In this document: positions 7,984-16,868 of the stretch, in pieces
Layout of the letters: every line of letters begins with the position of its first letter
How positions within the stretch are numbered: position 1 is the first letter of the stretch
NCBI RefSeq assembly: GCF_029433115.1
Contig: NZ_JARNTV010000014.1
Span: 1 to 64,000, forward strand
Length of the DNA: 64,000 nt
Direction: 5' to 3'
From: Sphingomonas sp. AOB5
GTDB lineage: Bacteria; Pseudomonadota; Alphaproteobacteria; Sphingomonadales; Sphingomonadaceae
The notes under the pieces: generated by a model
Told to the model about the DNA's origin: nothing
The model's input: only the letters and a program-made list of their open reading frames with translations
Database searches by the model: none
Translations under genes and position numbers: made by a program

Positions 7984-9558
7984 TCAGAGAACCGGCTTGC
8001 CGTCCACGCGGCGGGGCACGCCGGTATAGCCGTCGCGCAGTTCTGCGGGGAGCAGCGCGTCGGGGATGTCCTGATAGCTGACCGGCCGCAGGAAGCGGTC
8101 GATCGCCAGCGTGCCGACCGAGGTGCTGCGCCCGTCGGCGGTCGACGGGAACGGCCCGCCATGGACCATCGCGTCGGTCACCTCGACGCCGGTCGGCCAG
8201 CCATTGGCCAGGATGCGGCCCACCTTGCGCTCCAGCACCGGCAGCAGCTTGCCCGCCAGTTCGGTGTCGCCCGCGTCGAGATGGACCGTCGCTGTCAGCT
8301 GGCCTTCGAGATATTCGAGCACTGCGATCATCTCGCCGATATCGGTGCAGCGCACGACCATGCTGGCCGAGCCGAACACTTCCTCGGCATGCTCGGGATC
8401 GGCCACGAAGTCCTTGGCCGAAATGGTGAAGAGCGCCGCGCGGCCGCAATGCGGACCGCCCGGCTCCGCGCCCTCGGCGAGCTGCTTGAAGGCGGACGCC
8501 GACACCATCCGCGCCACGCCGTTCTCATAGGCCTTGTGGATGCCCGGGGTCAGCATGGTCTGTGCCGCAGCACCGCCCACGCCATCCGCTGCCGCGGTCA
8601 GGAACCGGTCGAGCGCCGGGCCTTCGATCGCGAGGAGCAGGCCGGGATTGGTGCAGAACTGGCCTGCGCCCATCGTCAGCGAGCCGACGAAACCGGCGGC
8701 CAGCGCTTCGGCGCGTGCTTCGAGCGCGGCGGGAAGCAGGAGGACCGGATTGATGCTGCTCATCTCGGCATAGACCGGGATCGGCACCGGACGCGCCGCC
8801 GCCAGCTTCATCAGCTGGGTGCCGCCGCCGAACGATCCGGTGAAGCCCACCGCCTTGATCCGCGGATCGGTGACCAGAGCCGCGCCGACCGAATTGCCCG
8901 GACCGTTGATCAGGCTGAACACGCCCTTGGGCATGCCGGTCTTCTCCGCCGCACGGCTGACCGCACCGGCCACCAGTTCGGCCGTGCCGGGATGCGCCGA
9001 ATGACCCTTCACCACCACCGGGCAACCGGCCGCCAGCGCCGAGGCGGTGTCGCCGCCGGCGGTGGAGAAAGCGAGCGGGAAGTTGCTGGCGCCGAACACG
9101 GTCACCGGACCCAGCGGCACCATGCGCAGCCGCAGGTCGGGCTTGCGCGCCGGCTGGCGGTCCGGAATCTCGTGATCGATCCGCAGGCGGAGATATTCGC
9201 CCAGCCGCAGTTCGCGCGCGAACAGGCGCATCTGGCCGCTGGTGCGGCCGCGCTCGCCGGTCAGGCGGGCGTGCGGCAGGCCGGTTTCGGCCATGGCACG
9301 CTCGGTCAATGTTTCGCCAAGCGCATCGATCTCGTCAGCAATCGCATCGAGGAATTCGGCCCGTTTTTCGCGCGGAAGCGCCGAATAGACCGGGAAGGCC
9401 GCTTCCGCCGCCGCAGTGGCCGCAGCCACGTCCTCGACCGTCGCGACGCTGAAACTCGGCTCGATTTCCGCACCGGTAGCAGGCGAAACCGCGCGGAATC
9501 CCGCGCCTTCGCGCTTCACACGGTCCGATGCGATGAACAATTCGCCGGTCAGCGTCAT
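7984..9558 (-). CDS. Aldehyde dehydrogenase, probable 2,5-dioxovalerate (alpha-ketoglutaric semialdehyde) dehydrogenase
   Basis: A 524-residue NAD(P)-dependent aldehyde dehydrogenase with VFGASNFPLAFSTAGGD, VGFTGSFGGG (nucleotide binding), AEMSSINPV and GQFCTNPG (catalytic cysteine). Its length and these motifs match the KGSADH type III group, which oxidises 2-oxoglutarate semialdehyde to 2-oxoglutarate at the end of pentose, sugar-acid or hydroxyproline breakdown. The ATG at 9558 is preceded by GGAGGG. The divergently placed upstream neighbours on the same strand are an FCD regulator and a TPP enzyme, suggesting a sugar-acid locus, but the substrate is an inference. Confidence 0.85.
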   Translation of the reverse strand: MTLTGELFIASDRVKREGAGFRAVSPATGAEIEPSFSVATVEDVAAATAAAEAAFPVYSALPREKRAEFLDAIADEIDALGETLTERAMAETGLPHARLTGERGRTSGQMRLFARELRLGEYLRLRIDHEIPDRQPARKPDLRLRMVPLGPVTVFGASNFPLAFSTAGGDTASALAAGCPVVVKGHSAHPGTAELVAGAVSRAAEKTGMPKGVFSLINGPGNSVGAALVTDPRIKAVGFTGSFGGGTQLMKLAAARPVPIPVYAEMSSINPVLLLPAALEARAEALAAGFVGSLTMGAGQFCTNPGLLLAIEGPALDRFLTAAADGVGGAAAQTMLTPGIHKAYENGVARMVSASAFKQLAEGAEPGGPHCGRAALFTISAKDFVADPEHAEEVFGSASMVVRCTDIGEMIAVLEYLEGQLTATVHLDAGDTELAGKLLPVLERKVGRILANGWPTGVEVTDAMVHGGPFPSTADGRSTSVGTLAIDRFLRPVSYQDIPDALLPAELRDGYTGVPRRVDGKPVL

Positions 9559-9660
9559 GGCAAGATCCCTCCTGAATGTCCGCAAAAAGTTAGCGGTAAC
9601 ATGAATGCCTATCGGATTTAGGGCGTAGGCGCGCCACGTTCAACCGTCGCGACGCAAAAC

Positions 9661-10377
9661 CTAACAGCAGCCACGCGCTTCCATGGTGTCGGAAAGACCG
9701 CGCTCGACCAGAGCCGCCATCGCATCGTGCGCGCCTTGGGCATCCTGCGCCTCGATCGCTTCGAAAACGCGCAGATGGACCGGCAGCGCATCGTGCGGCG
9801 CGGGCAGCTTGTCCTGCTTGAACGCGGTGGTCAGCTCGATCGCGGTCGCCACGCCGTTGGTGAGCGAGATCACGAAATCGTTGTGCGACGCTTCGAGTAG
9901 CGCGGCGTGGAAATCATGATCGCAGGTGCGGCCTTCCTCGGTGGCGAAGCTGTGTTTTGCCACGCCGTCCAGGCCCGCGCGCATGCGTTCGAGCTGTTCG
10001 GGGGTACGCCGCAGCGCCGCCAGCCGGGCCGCGTCCGGCTCGACGATGCGGCGCAGCTCGAACAGCGCCTCGATCAGCCGGGGATCGGGCGCGGTCTCGG
10101 CGAACATCCAGCCGAGCACGTCGGGATCGAGCAGATGCCATGCGGCGCGCTCGCTCACCTGGGTGCCGATCTTGGGCCGCGAATGGACCAGCCCCTTGGC
10201 GGCAAGGATGCGAATCGCCTCGCGATAGGCGGTGCGCGAGACCTTGAACCGCTCGCTGGCCGCGATCTCGCCGTCGAGCAGCTGGCCCGGGGGCAGCACG
10301 CCGGTGACGATGTGGATGCCGATATCCCTGGCCACGGTGCCGTGGAGACGCAGCGATTTCGGGCGGGGTTTGCGCAT
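9661..10377 (-). CDS. FadR/GntR-family transcriptional regulator (FCD domain)
   Basis: A 238-residue regulator. A GntR winged helix occupies about residues 10-75 (GQLLDGEIAASERFKVSRTA is the helix-turn-helix core). An FCD effector domain follows, with LFELRRIVEPDAARLAA, DHDFHAALLEASHND and a late histidine (PVHLRVFEAI); the histidines fit the metal/acid-ligand site of FCD proteins. These regulators usually sense sugar acids or other carboxylates and repress neighbouring genes. The aldehyde dehydrogenase downstream and TPP enzyme upstream, both on the same strand, are the likely targets. The ATG at 10377 is chosen over longer starts that would reach toward the TPP gene. Confidence 0.87.
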   Translation of the reverse strand: MRKPRPKSLRLHGTVARDIGIHIVTGVLPPGQLLDGEIAASERFKVSRTAYREAIRILAAKGLVHSRPKIGTQVSERAAWHLLDPDVLGWMFAETAPDPRLIEALFELRRIVEPDAARLAALRRTPEQLERMRAGLDGVAKHSFATEEGRTCDHDFHAALLEASHNDFVISLTNGVATAIELTTAFKQDKLPAPHDALPVHLRVFEAIEAQDAQGAHDAMAALVERGLSDTMEARGCC

Positions 10378-10442
10378 CTGTCGCGCTCTAGTCGAGCGCG
10401 TGCCATGCGGCAACGCAATCGGCCGCGCGCGCTGACGCCGGG

Positions 10443-12134
10443 TCACCCCATCCAACGGCTGACCGGCACTGCCGACTCCTCCAGCGGCTGCGAGATGACG
10501 TCGACCAGAGTCGGTCCGTCATGCGCGATCGCCGCGCGGATCGCGCCGTCGATCTCGGCCGGATCGCGGACCGTCCAGGCGCGCAGGCCATAGGCTTCGG
10601 CGATGCGGGCATGATCGGTCCGGTCGAAATCGACCGAGAAATAGCGCTGGCCATAGCCGTCCTTCTGGCTCGCCTTGATCCAGCCGAACGACGCGTTGGA
10701 GAAGACCACCAGTGTCACCGGCACGCGCTTGCGGACGATGGTTTCCAGCTCGCCGACGGTGAAGCCGAAGCTGCCGTCACCCATCGCCGCGACCACCTTC
10801 GATCCCGGCGAGCCATACCAGGCGCCGACCGCGGCCGAGAGCGAGAAGCCGAGCGCGCCGTGCGCACGATTGGTGATGAAGCGGCGGCCGGTGGTCTCGA
10901 AATCGAAAAAGCCCGAGAAATAGGGGCAGGGCGTGCCCGGATCGGCGACGACGATGCCATCGGCCGGAAGCGCCTTCTGGATCGCGGCCAGCATGCGTTC
11001 GGGGCGGATCGGCCGCTCGTCGGAACGGGCGAGTTGTTCGAAACGGGCGCGCTTGGCGTGGCGCATCGCTTCCAATCGCGTTGCGGTGTCGCCCCCACGC
11101 TGCGCGCCGTCCAGCCGGTGGGCGATCGCCGCGCCGAGTGCGGACAGACAAAGACGTGCATCGCCGACCAGGCCTGCCTCGATCCGGTAGTTGGCGCCGA
11201 CCACCATCGGATCGACATCGATATGGACGATCGGCACGTTGGGTCCGGGCACGCTGCCATGCTCGGTCGTTGTCGAACCCGCGCGGCAGCCGATAAAGAT
11301 CACCGTATCGGCAGCGGCAACCACCTCGCGCGTCTGGTCGGTCCCGCCATTGGCGCCGACCACACCGACCGCGAGCGGATGATTGTCGGGGATCGCGCCA
11401 TGCCCGCTGATCGTCGAGGCCACCGGCGCATCGAGCAGGCTGGCGAGCGCGGCCAGCTCCGCACTGGCGCCCGAGATGATCACGCCGCCGCCGACCACGA
11501 ACACCGGACGCTTCGCCGCCAGCAGCACATCGGCGGCAGCCTCGATCAGCGCGGGATCGGGCGCGGTGCGGAAAGCGGGGAAGCGGCCATGCTCGGCCTG
11601 CGCCCAGATCTGATCCGCTGCGAGGTCCTGCTTCTGGAGATCATAGGGCAGCCCGATATGCGCTGCGCCGGGCCGCCCGGTGGTCATCGCGCGAAAGGCG
11701 GTGCGGAACAGATGCGGGATCTGGCCGACATGATCCGCCACCGCGTTCCACTTGGTCAGCGGGCGGAACAGCGCCTTCTGGTCGAGCTCGGTCAGCGGAT
11801 AGCGGCCGCGCGCGGTGACGGGCACGTCGGAGGTGATCGACAGCAGCGCGACCGAGGACTCGTTCGCTTCGATCACGCCGGGCAGGATATAGGTCGCCCC
11901 GCCCCCGCTCGGCCCCTCGCACACGCCGGGGCGGCCGGTCACGCGGGCATAGGCATCGGCCATATAGGCGGCGCTGCGCTCGTCGCGGGTCAGGATATGC
12001 TCCATGCCGTGATCGAGCCGGTGGAGCGCATCGTAAAAGGGCAGGCTGGTGTCGCCGCACAGCCCGAAAATGTGCCGGACGCCGTGATGCTGGAGCATCC
12101 GGACGGCCGCTTCGGCACCTGTGATCGTCGTCAT
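10443..12134 (-). CDS. Thiamine-pyrophosphate-dependent enzyme (acetolactate synthase-like)
   Basis: A 563-residue TPP enzyme. The N-terminal pyrimidine-binding domain has the activating glutamate (TRDERSAAYMADAY, Glu52), a central Rossmann-like domain follows (VFVVGGGVIISGA), and the C-terminal PP-binding domain holds GDGSFGFTVGELETIVRK with a later N. It belongs to the broad acetolactate synthase / sulfoacetaldehyde acetyltransferase / benzaldehyde lyase group; substrate cannot be assigned. It is probably cytoplasmic. It lies 65 bp upstream of the FCD regulator and may share a promoter with it. Confidence 0.85.
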   Translation of the reverse strand: MTTITGAEAAVRMLQHHGVRHIFGLCGDTSLPFYDALHRLDHGMEHILTRDERSAAYMADAYARVTGRPGVCEGPSGGGATYILPGVIEANESSVALLSITSDVPVTARGRYPLTELDQKALFRPLTKWNAVADHVGQIPHLFRTAFRAMTTGRPGAAHIGLPYDLQKQDLAADQIWAQAEHGRFPAFRTAPDPALIEAAADVLLAAKRPVFVVGGGVIISGASAELAALASLLDAPVASTISGHGAIPDNHPLAVGVVGANGGTDQTREVVAAADTVIFIGCRAGSTTTEHGSVPGPNVPIVHIDVDPMVVGANYRIEAGLVGDARLCLSALGAAIAHRLDGAQRGGDTATRLEAMRHAKRARFEQLARSDERPIRPERMLAAIQKALPADGIVVADPGTPCPYFSGFFDFETTGRRFITNRAHGALGFSLSAAVGAWYGSPGSKVVAAMGDGSFGFTVGELETIVRKRVPVTLVVFSNASFGWIKASQKDGYGQRYFSVDFDRTDHARIAEAYGLRAWTVRDPAEIDGAIRAAIAHDGPTLVDVISQPLEESAVPVSRWMG

Positions 12135-12242
12135 TCTCGCCTTTCCACTGGGTGCGGACAGGCTAGGCGCGCGCAAAAGGGGGAGGGTCATTCAAATCCG
12201 GCGGACGCCGATTGAATATACCCTCCCCCAATTCCGGAGAGA

Positions 12243-14492
12243 TCAGAACTCGAAGCCGAAGGTCGCGCCGTACGTACGCGGATTGCCCGCGGTGCCGTTG
12301 TCGCCGGCATTGGTGGCGCTCAGCTGGGTCCGGTAGAAATCGTCGGTCAGGTTCTTGCCCCACACGCGGACATAGATGCTGCCGTCGTTCGGCTTCCAGG
12401 TGAGCGAGGCGTCGACCAGATTGTACGAAGGCTGGCGTACCCGGCCGTCCGGCGAACCGACGAAGCCGTCATTATAGTAATAATTGCCCGCCACCGAGAA
12501 GGTGCCGATGCCCGTCGGGATATCGACATTGCCGCCAAGGCTGAGCGTCAGCTTCGGCGTGTTCTGAAGCTCGGCGCCCGAACGATCGCCGATCAGCAGG
12601 CAGTTGCCGCCAAGCTGGGTGAAGGGATTGCCGTTGGTGCCAAGGCAGGTCTGGCCGGTCGGGATCACGAAGCCGGTGGCCAGCGGATAGGGATAGGAAA
12701 TCACCGCCTGCGGGAAATCCTTGTACTGCGCATGGGTGTAGCCGACGCCGCCGAAGATGCGGACATTGCGGGTCGGCTGCCAGGTGATGTCGGCATCGAC
12801 GCCGTAAATCTCGGCACCGTTCGCATTGTACACATTGTTGCGGCCGGCGATCACCTGCTGCACCTGCACCGCGTCCTGATCGTAATAATAGGCGGCGACG
12901 TTGAGGCGCAGGGTGCGATCGGCGAGGTCGGACTTGAAGCCGACTTCGAACGCATCGACCGTCTCGGGCTGAAGGATCGAGGTCAGGCTGCCGCGCGGAT
13001 TATAGGTGCCGCCGCGGAAGCCGCGATTGTAGCTGGCATAGGCGAGCAGCTGGGGCGAGAAACGGTGATCGACCGACAGGCGCCAGCTGGTGTTGCCGAA
13101 GGTCTTCTGCCCGGTGATCGTCGCGCTGCGCGTCGTCGTGTTGGTGTTGCCGTTGAAATCGACCTGATAGCTTTCGAACGAGCGATCGTCGCTGGTGTAG
13201 CGGATGCCAGCGATGACGTTGGTCGCGTCGCCCAGTGCATAGGTCAGCTCGGCAAAGCCCGAGATCGACTTCACCCGGACCGAATAGATATCGTCCGAAT
13301 AGCCATTGTTGCCGAAGGTGAAGAGGCCGGTGGTACGGCCCGGATCCTGACCCGCGTCATTGTCCATGTAGAAGGCGCCGATCACCCATTTCAGTGCGCC
13401 GTCGCCCTGCGAGACCAGGTTGATCTCCTGCGTGAACTGCGTGTCGTAGTTGTTGTTGTCGACGCGGATGCGCGGCTGGGTGGTGCCGTCCGGATCGAAC
13501 AAAGTGCGCAGGGTCGAGCGGCGATAGGCGGTGATGCTCTTCAGCTCAGCGCTGCCTAGATCCTGGGTGATCGTCAGGCTGGTGCCCCATTGGCGCGCAC
13601 GCAGCAGCGGATCGACATCGGCGACGATATCGCGCTCCGATCCGGCAAGCATCACACCCAGCGCATTACGGCTGAACTGGCGGAAGGCAGGCTCGGCGGC
13701 GTCGCGGCCGTTGAAGTCGCCGCTCAACACCACGCGCGTGGTCGCGCCAGGCTCCCACAACAGCTTGGCGCGGCCCGACCAGCCATCGCCCTGACCGACG
13801 TCGTTGCCGGTGAACAGGTTCTTCGCGAACCCTTCCTCGCGCTTTTCATACTGGCCCGACACGCTGATCGCGATGTTCGACGAAAGCCCGCCGGTGACGA
13901 AGAAGGCGCCGTTCAACGTCTCGTAATTGCCGTAACCGAACTGGGCCTTGCCACCCCATTCGAACTTGGGATCCTGAGTGGCGATCTGGATCAGGCCGCC
14001 AGTGGCATTGCGGCCGAACAAGGTACCCTGCGGTCCCTTGAGCACCGCGACCTGATCGACGTCGAACAGCGACTGGAGCACGCCGAACGCCGCGCCATAA
14101 TAGACGCCGTCGACATAGATCGCGACCGGGTTCTCGATGCCCGGGCCCTGGCCGGTGGCGCCGATGCCGCGGATGCGCGGCAGGCCGAAGCCGCCGACCG
14201 CAGTGGTGACGTTGAGCGAGGGGACCGCCGCCTTCAGATCCTCGGTATCGCTGACGCCGGCCGAGGCCAGATCGTCACCGCCCAGCGCGGTGATCGCGAT
14301 CGGCACGTCCTGCGCGTTCTGCGCGCGCTTCTGCGCGGTGACGACGATCTCGGCATTGCCTTCCTGCGACTCTTCCTGTGCGTCCTGCGCGAGCGCCGAT
14401 GTGGCGCCGAGCAGTGCGATGCAGGAGCCTGCGAGCATCGCGGCACGGAGCCGCGGCGAACGGCGCGTGGCCGATGGATTGCGTGAATTCAT
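12243..14492 (-). CDS. TonB-dependent receptor
   Basis: A 749-residue outer-membrane receptor. A signal peptide (AAMLAGSCIALLGATSALAQ, cleaved about residue 36) precedes a plug beginning EIVVTAQKRAQNAQDVPIAI and containing DQVAVLKGPQGTLFGRNATGG. A 22-strand barrel follows, ending in the aromatic terminus TYGATFGFEF. It is of the FecA/pesticin-like group that in sphingomonads takes up sugars, aromatics or siderophores. The ATG at 14492 is preceded by a GGAGG. A LacI-type palindrome lies 229 bp upstream, similar to the one before the receptor at 21237, suggesting shared control and a carbohydrate substrate. Confidence 0.92.
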   Translation of the reverse strand: MNSRNPSATRRSPRLRAAMLAGSCIALLGATSALAQDAQEESQEGNAEIVVTAQKRAQNAQDVPIAITALGGDDLASAGVSDTEDLKAAVPSLNVTTAVGGFGLPRIRGIGATGQGPGIENPVAIYVDGVYYGAAFGVLQSLFDVDQVAVLKGPQGTLFGRNATGGLIQIATQDPKFEWGGKAQFGYGNYETLNGAFFVTGGLSSNIAISVSGQYEKREEGFAKNLFTGNDVGQGDGWSGRAKLLWEPGATTRVVLSGDFNGRDAAEPAFRQFSRNALGVMLAGSERDIVADVDPLLRARQWGTSLTITQDLGSAELKSITAYRRSTLRTLFDPDGTTQPRIRVDNNNYDTQFTQEINLVSQGDGALKWVIGAFYMDNDAGQDPGRTTGLFTFGNNGYSDDIYSVRVKSISGFAELTYALGDATNVIAGIRYTSDDRSFESYQVDFNGNTNTTTRSATITGQKTFGNTSWRLSVDHRFSPQLLAYASYNRGFRGGTYNPRGSLTSILQPETVDAFEVGFKSDLADRTLRLNVAAYYYDQDAVQVQQVIAGRNNVYNANGAEIYGVDADITWQPTRNVRIFGGVGYTHAQYKDFPQAVISYPYPLATGFVIPTGQTCLGTNGNPFTQLGGNCLLIGDRSGAELQNTPKLTLSLGGNVDIPTGIGTFSVAGNYYYNDGFVGSPDGRVRQPSYNLVDASLTWKPNDGSIYVRVWGKNLTDDFYRTQLSATNAGDNGTAGNPRTYGATFGFEF

Positions 14493-14808
14493 GTCATCCT
14501 CCCCAATCTGATCCCGGGCCGCCGTCCGGTCTGCTGCACGGATCGGCGGTATTGGTACGAAGGCCACGCGCCACCGGCGCCGGCCCAACGGGCATGAAGA
14601 ACGGCACGCCCCGGCGCACCGCTTCTTCAGGCTGCCACTGTCTCTATTGGCAAGGCGCGCCGCGCCCATGATCACAACCGCACGATCCCCGATAAATTCC
14701 GCGAATGCGTGTGATTATCTGGTCAACGTTGTCAAAATAATCGCAACAACAACCGGATCACTTCCTTGTAATGACATGAAACAATCCGGTTGTGTTTTGC
14801 GATGATCT
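14493..14808 (-). promoter_or_regulatory. Upstream region of the TonB receptor gene
   Basis: This 316-bp gap holds no gene that I can support. The stretch 14690-14810 is markedly AT-richer than its surroundings and contains the palindrome at 14721-14734 plus repeated CAACAA/TTGT words, consistent with a regulated promoter for the receptor transcribed leftwards. Confidence 0.55.
14721..14734. promoter_or_regulatory. Candidate LacI-family operator
   Basis: GGTCAACGTTGTCA matches the symmetric consensus TGACAACGTTGTCA at 12 of 14 positions, with the central CG typical of LacI-family operators. A 13-of-14 match lies at 21160-21173 upstream of another TonB receptor. No LacI-family gene is in the window. 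Confidence 0.5.
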
Positions 14809-16677
14809 TTACGCGGGAAGATATAGTGGCATCGAATCTTCCCATTTGCTGTCGGTCAGGATGCGCTTGCCGGTGCCATCGGCATTCATGACGTAGATCT
14901 GGCCATATTGCTGGAAGGTCTGTTCGTAGAGCGCGGCCTCGTCGCGGAAACCGTGCTGCGATCCGCTCCACAGGATGCGTCCGTCGGCAGTCCACACCGC
15001 ATGGCCGTCGCTCGATTCATGATCGGTGCAGCGGAACAGGCCGGTGCCGTCGGGCCGGATCGTATAGATGTCGAAATTGCCGTCCTCCGCGCGCTTGCGG
15101 GTGAAGACGATGCGCTTCCCGTCGGGCGACCAGCCGGGGAGATTGTCATAGCCTTCGGTCAGCTTGCGGATCTGGCGCGTCTCGAGATTGAGGATGCGCA
15201 GGCCCTTCTCCTCGGCGCTCCACACGCGGAAGACGATTTCCTTGCCGTCGGCCGAATAGCTGGGGAAGCCCGAATGGATCGAACCGTCGGTCAGCTGTTC
15301 GGCGCCGGTGCCGTCGCGGCGGACGCGCCACAGTGCGGCGGTGGCGCGGTTGCGCTCGAAGAACCAGTAGCCGAGACCAAAGGTGATCCACTGATTGTCG
15401 GGCGACCAGGCCGGCTGGAACGCGCCGGCCAGACCCATGCGCACCTTGGCCTCGTCGAGGCCGCGGCCGCTGCTCTCGAAGACCTTGGTCCTCTGCGAGC
15501 CATCGGGCCGCATGATCAGCACCGAGCTGTTGCCCAGCTGCTTCTCGGTGAAGACGACCCAGCCGTCGCGCGACATCAGCGGGAAGACGTCGACATGCTT
15601 ATAGTCCCAGTCCTTGTCCCAGCTGTAGAGCGGCTTGAACAGCGGACGGACCGGCTTGAAATCGACCTTCTCGTAGATCACCGACTTCGCATCAGGCGAC
15701 CAGATCGGCGCGCGGATGAAGCTGCGCTTCAGCGCCGGGCGATCGGAGGTGTAGGCGAGACCCTCGTTCGGGCCGTACTTCACCAGATAGCCGATCTCGC
15801 CGGCGCTCAGATATTGCGGCTGGAGCTTGAGGTCGGTGCCGGTGGTGTGCTCGACGCGCTCGCCGGTTGCCACGTCGACCGAGACGATCTGCGAATAGGC
15901 CTTGCCGACATAGTTGGGACGCCGGGCGCCCCAGGTTGCCTCGACCGTCATCTCGTAGAACACGATGCGGCGGCCGTCCGGCGACCATTTGGGCGAGCCG
16001 AGGCAATAGCCGGGCTTGGTCGCGACCTGGCGGAAGCCGGTGCCGTCGGGGCGGATCACATAGATGGAAAGCTCCTGGGTATGCTCCCAGCCAGCGCCGC
16101 CATCATGGCCGGTCCATTCGGTGTTGCGATCCGAGGAGAAGGCGATCCACTTGCCGTCCGGCGACCATTGCGGGCGGAAATAGCAATCGGGCTTGCCTTC
16201 CTTGCCGCGCACCGCGCCGATCCCGGTGAGCTGGCGGGTGCGGCCGTTCTTCAAGTCGAGCAGCCAGATGTTCGCGCGATAGCCTTTGCGGGTCGAAACG
16301 AAGGCAAGGAAGCGTCCGTCCGGCGAAACCACACCGGCATCGTCCACCGGCGATCCTGTGACGAGCGGCGCGATGCCCGTGCCGTCTGCGCGCGCAGTAA
16401 AGATGTCCGACTGGCCGTCGCCATTGCGTTCGGAGGTGAAGACCAGCCCGCCGCCGGGCGTGAAGCCCGCATTATATTCGAAGCGCGTATCGCCCAGCAG
16501 CTTGCGCTCGTTCGCGCCATCCACGTCGCTGATGCGCAGCTCGGAAACCGAAGGCGCGATGCGGTTCATCAGCATCACGCCCTTCTTTTTCGGGCCAGCG
16601 GTGAGAGTTGCGGCTTTGGCCGCACTCGCCATGACGGCGGCAGCAGGAATTACGCCCAGAAACGCGCGGCGGTCCAT
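14809..16677 (-). CDS. Exported PD40/TolB-like beta-propeller protein (Tat signal)
   Basis: A 622-residue protein starting MDRRAFLGVIPAAAVMASA, with a twin-arginine-type RRAFLG motif and hydrophobic stretch. The remainder consists of repeated PD40/WD40-like blades with recurring 'WSPDGKxIxF' and 'RPDGTG' units, similar to TolB propellers and periplasmic PD40 proteins such as oligogalacturonate-lyase-like proteins. A folded, Tat-exported propeller in the periplasm is the best reading. Its function is unknown; no catalytic motif stands out. The start at 16677 follows GAGGAGGGA. It lies directly upstream of the TonB receptor on the same strand and may serve the same substrate. Confidence 0.82.
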   Translation of the reverse strand: MDRRAFLGVIPAAAVMASAAKAATLTAGPKKKGVMLMNRIAPSVSELRISDVDGANERKLLGDTRFEYNAGFTPGGGLVFTSERNGDGQSDIFTARADGTGIAPLVTGSPVDDAGVVSPDGRFLAFVSTRKGYRANIWLLDLKNGRTRQLTGIGAVRGKEGKPDCYFRPQWSPDGKWIAFSSDRNTEWTGHDGGAGWEHTQELSIYVIRPDGTGFRQVATKPGYCLGSPKWSPDGRRIVFYEMTVEATWGARRPNYVGKAYSQIVSVDVATGERVEHTTGTDLKLQPQYLSAGEIGYLVKYGPNEGLAYTSDRPALKRSFIRAPIWSPDAKSVIYEKVDFKPVRPLFKPLYSWDKDWDYKHVDVFPLMSRDGWVVFTEKQLGNSSVLIMRPDGSQRTKVFESSGRGLDEAKVRMGLAGAFQPAWSPDNQWITFGLGYWFFERNRATAALWRVRRDGTGAEQLTDGSIHSGFPSYSADGKEIVFRVWSAEEKGLRILNLETRQIRKLTEGYDNLPGWSPDGKRIVFTRKRAEDGNFDIYTIRPDGTGLFRCTDHESSDGHAVWTADGRILWSGSQHGFRDEAALYEQTFQQYGQIYVMNADGTGKRILTDSKWEDSMPLYLPA

Positions 16678-16868
16678 CGATCCCTCCTCGTGGTGCGGCC
16701 GCACAATGCGTCGCCCATCTTGGTTTTTGCTGTTGTATCTGTGACGGGCGGAAGGGCGGAAGGTCCAATCACAAGCCTGTAAATGGCGATCAGTTCTGCC
16801 GCGCTTCTTATCGTCCGATGTGCCACGCATGGGTCTAAGGCCGCTCACGCGAACGGGTGGAGAATGAA

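Noticed and set aside
10521-12215. A 564-codon open frame on the plus strand opposite the TPP enzyme gene
   Set aside because: The sequence shows only the skewed composition of a shadow frame and no motifs, while the opposite strand encodes a complete TPP enzyme.
12135-12242. Short gap between the TPP enzyme gene and the TonB receptor gene as a site for a small RNA or gene
   Set aside because: No stem-loop with a T-run and no coding potential with a ribosome-binding site is visible in these 108 bases.
14908-16782. A 624-codon plus-strand frame opposite the PD40 protein gene
   Set aside because: It lacks recognisable motifs and a Shine-Dalgarno sequence; the minus-strand product has repeated PD40 blades and a signal sequence.
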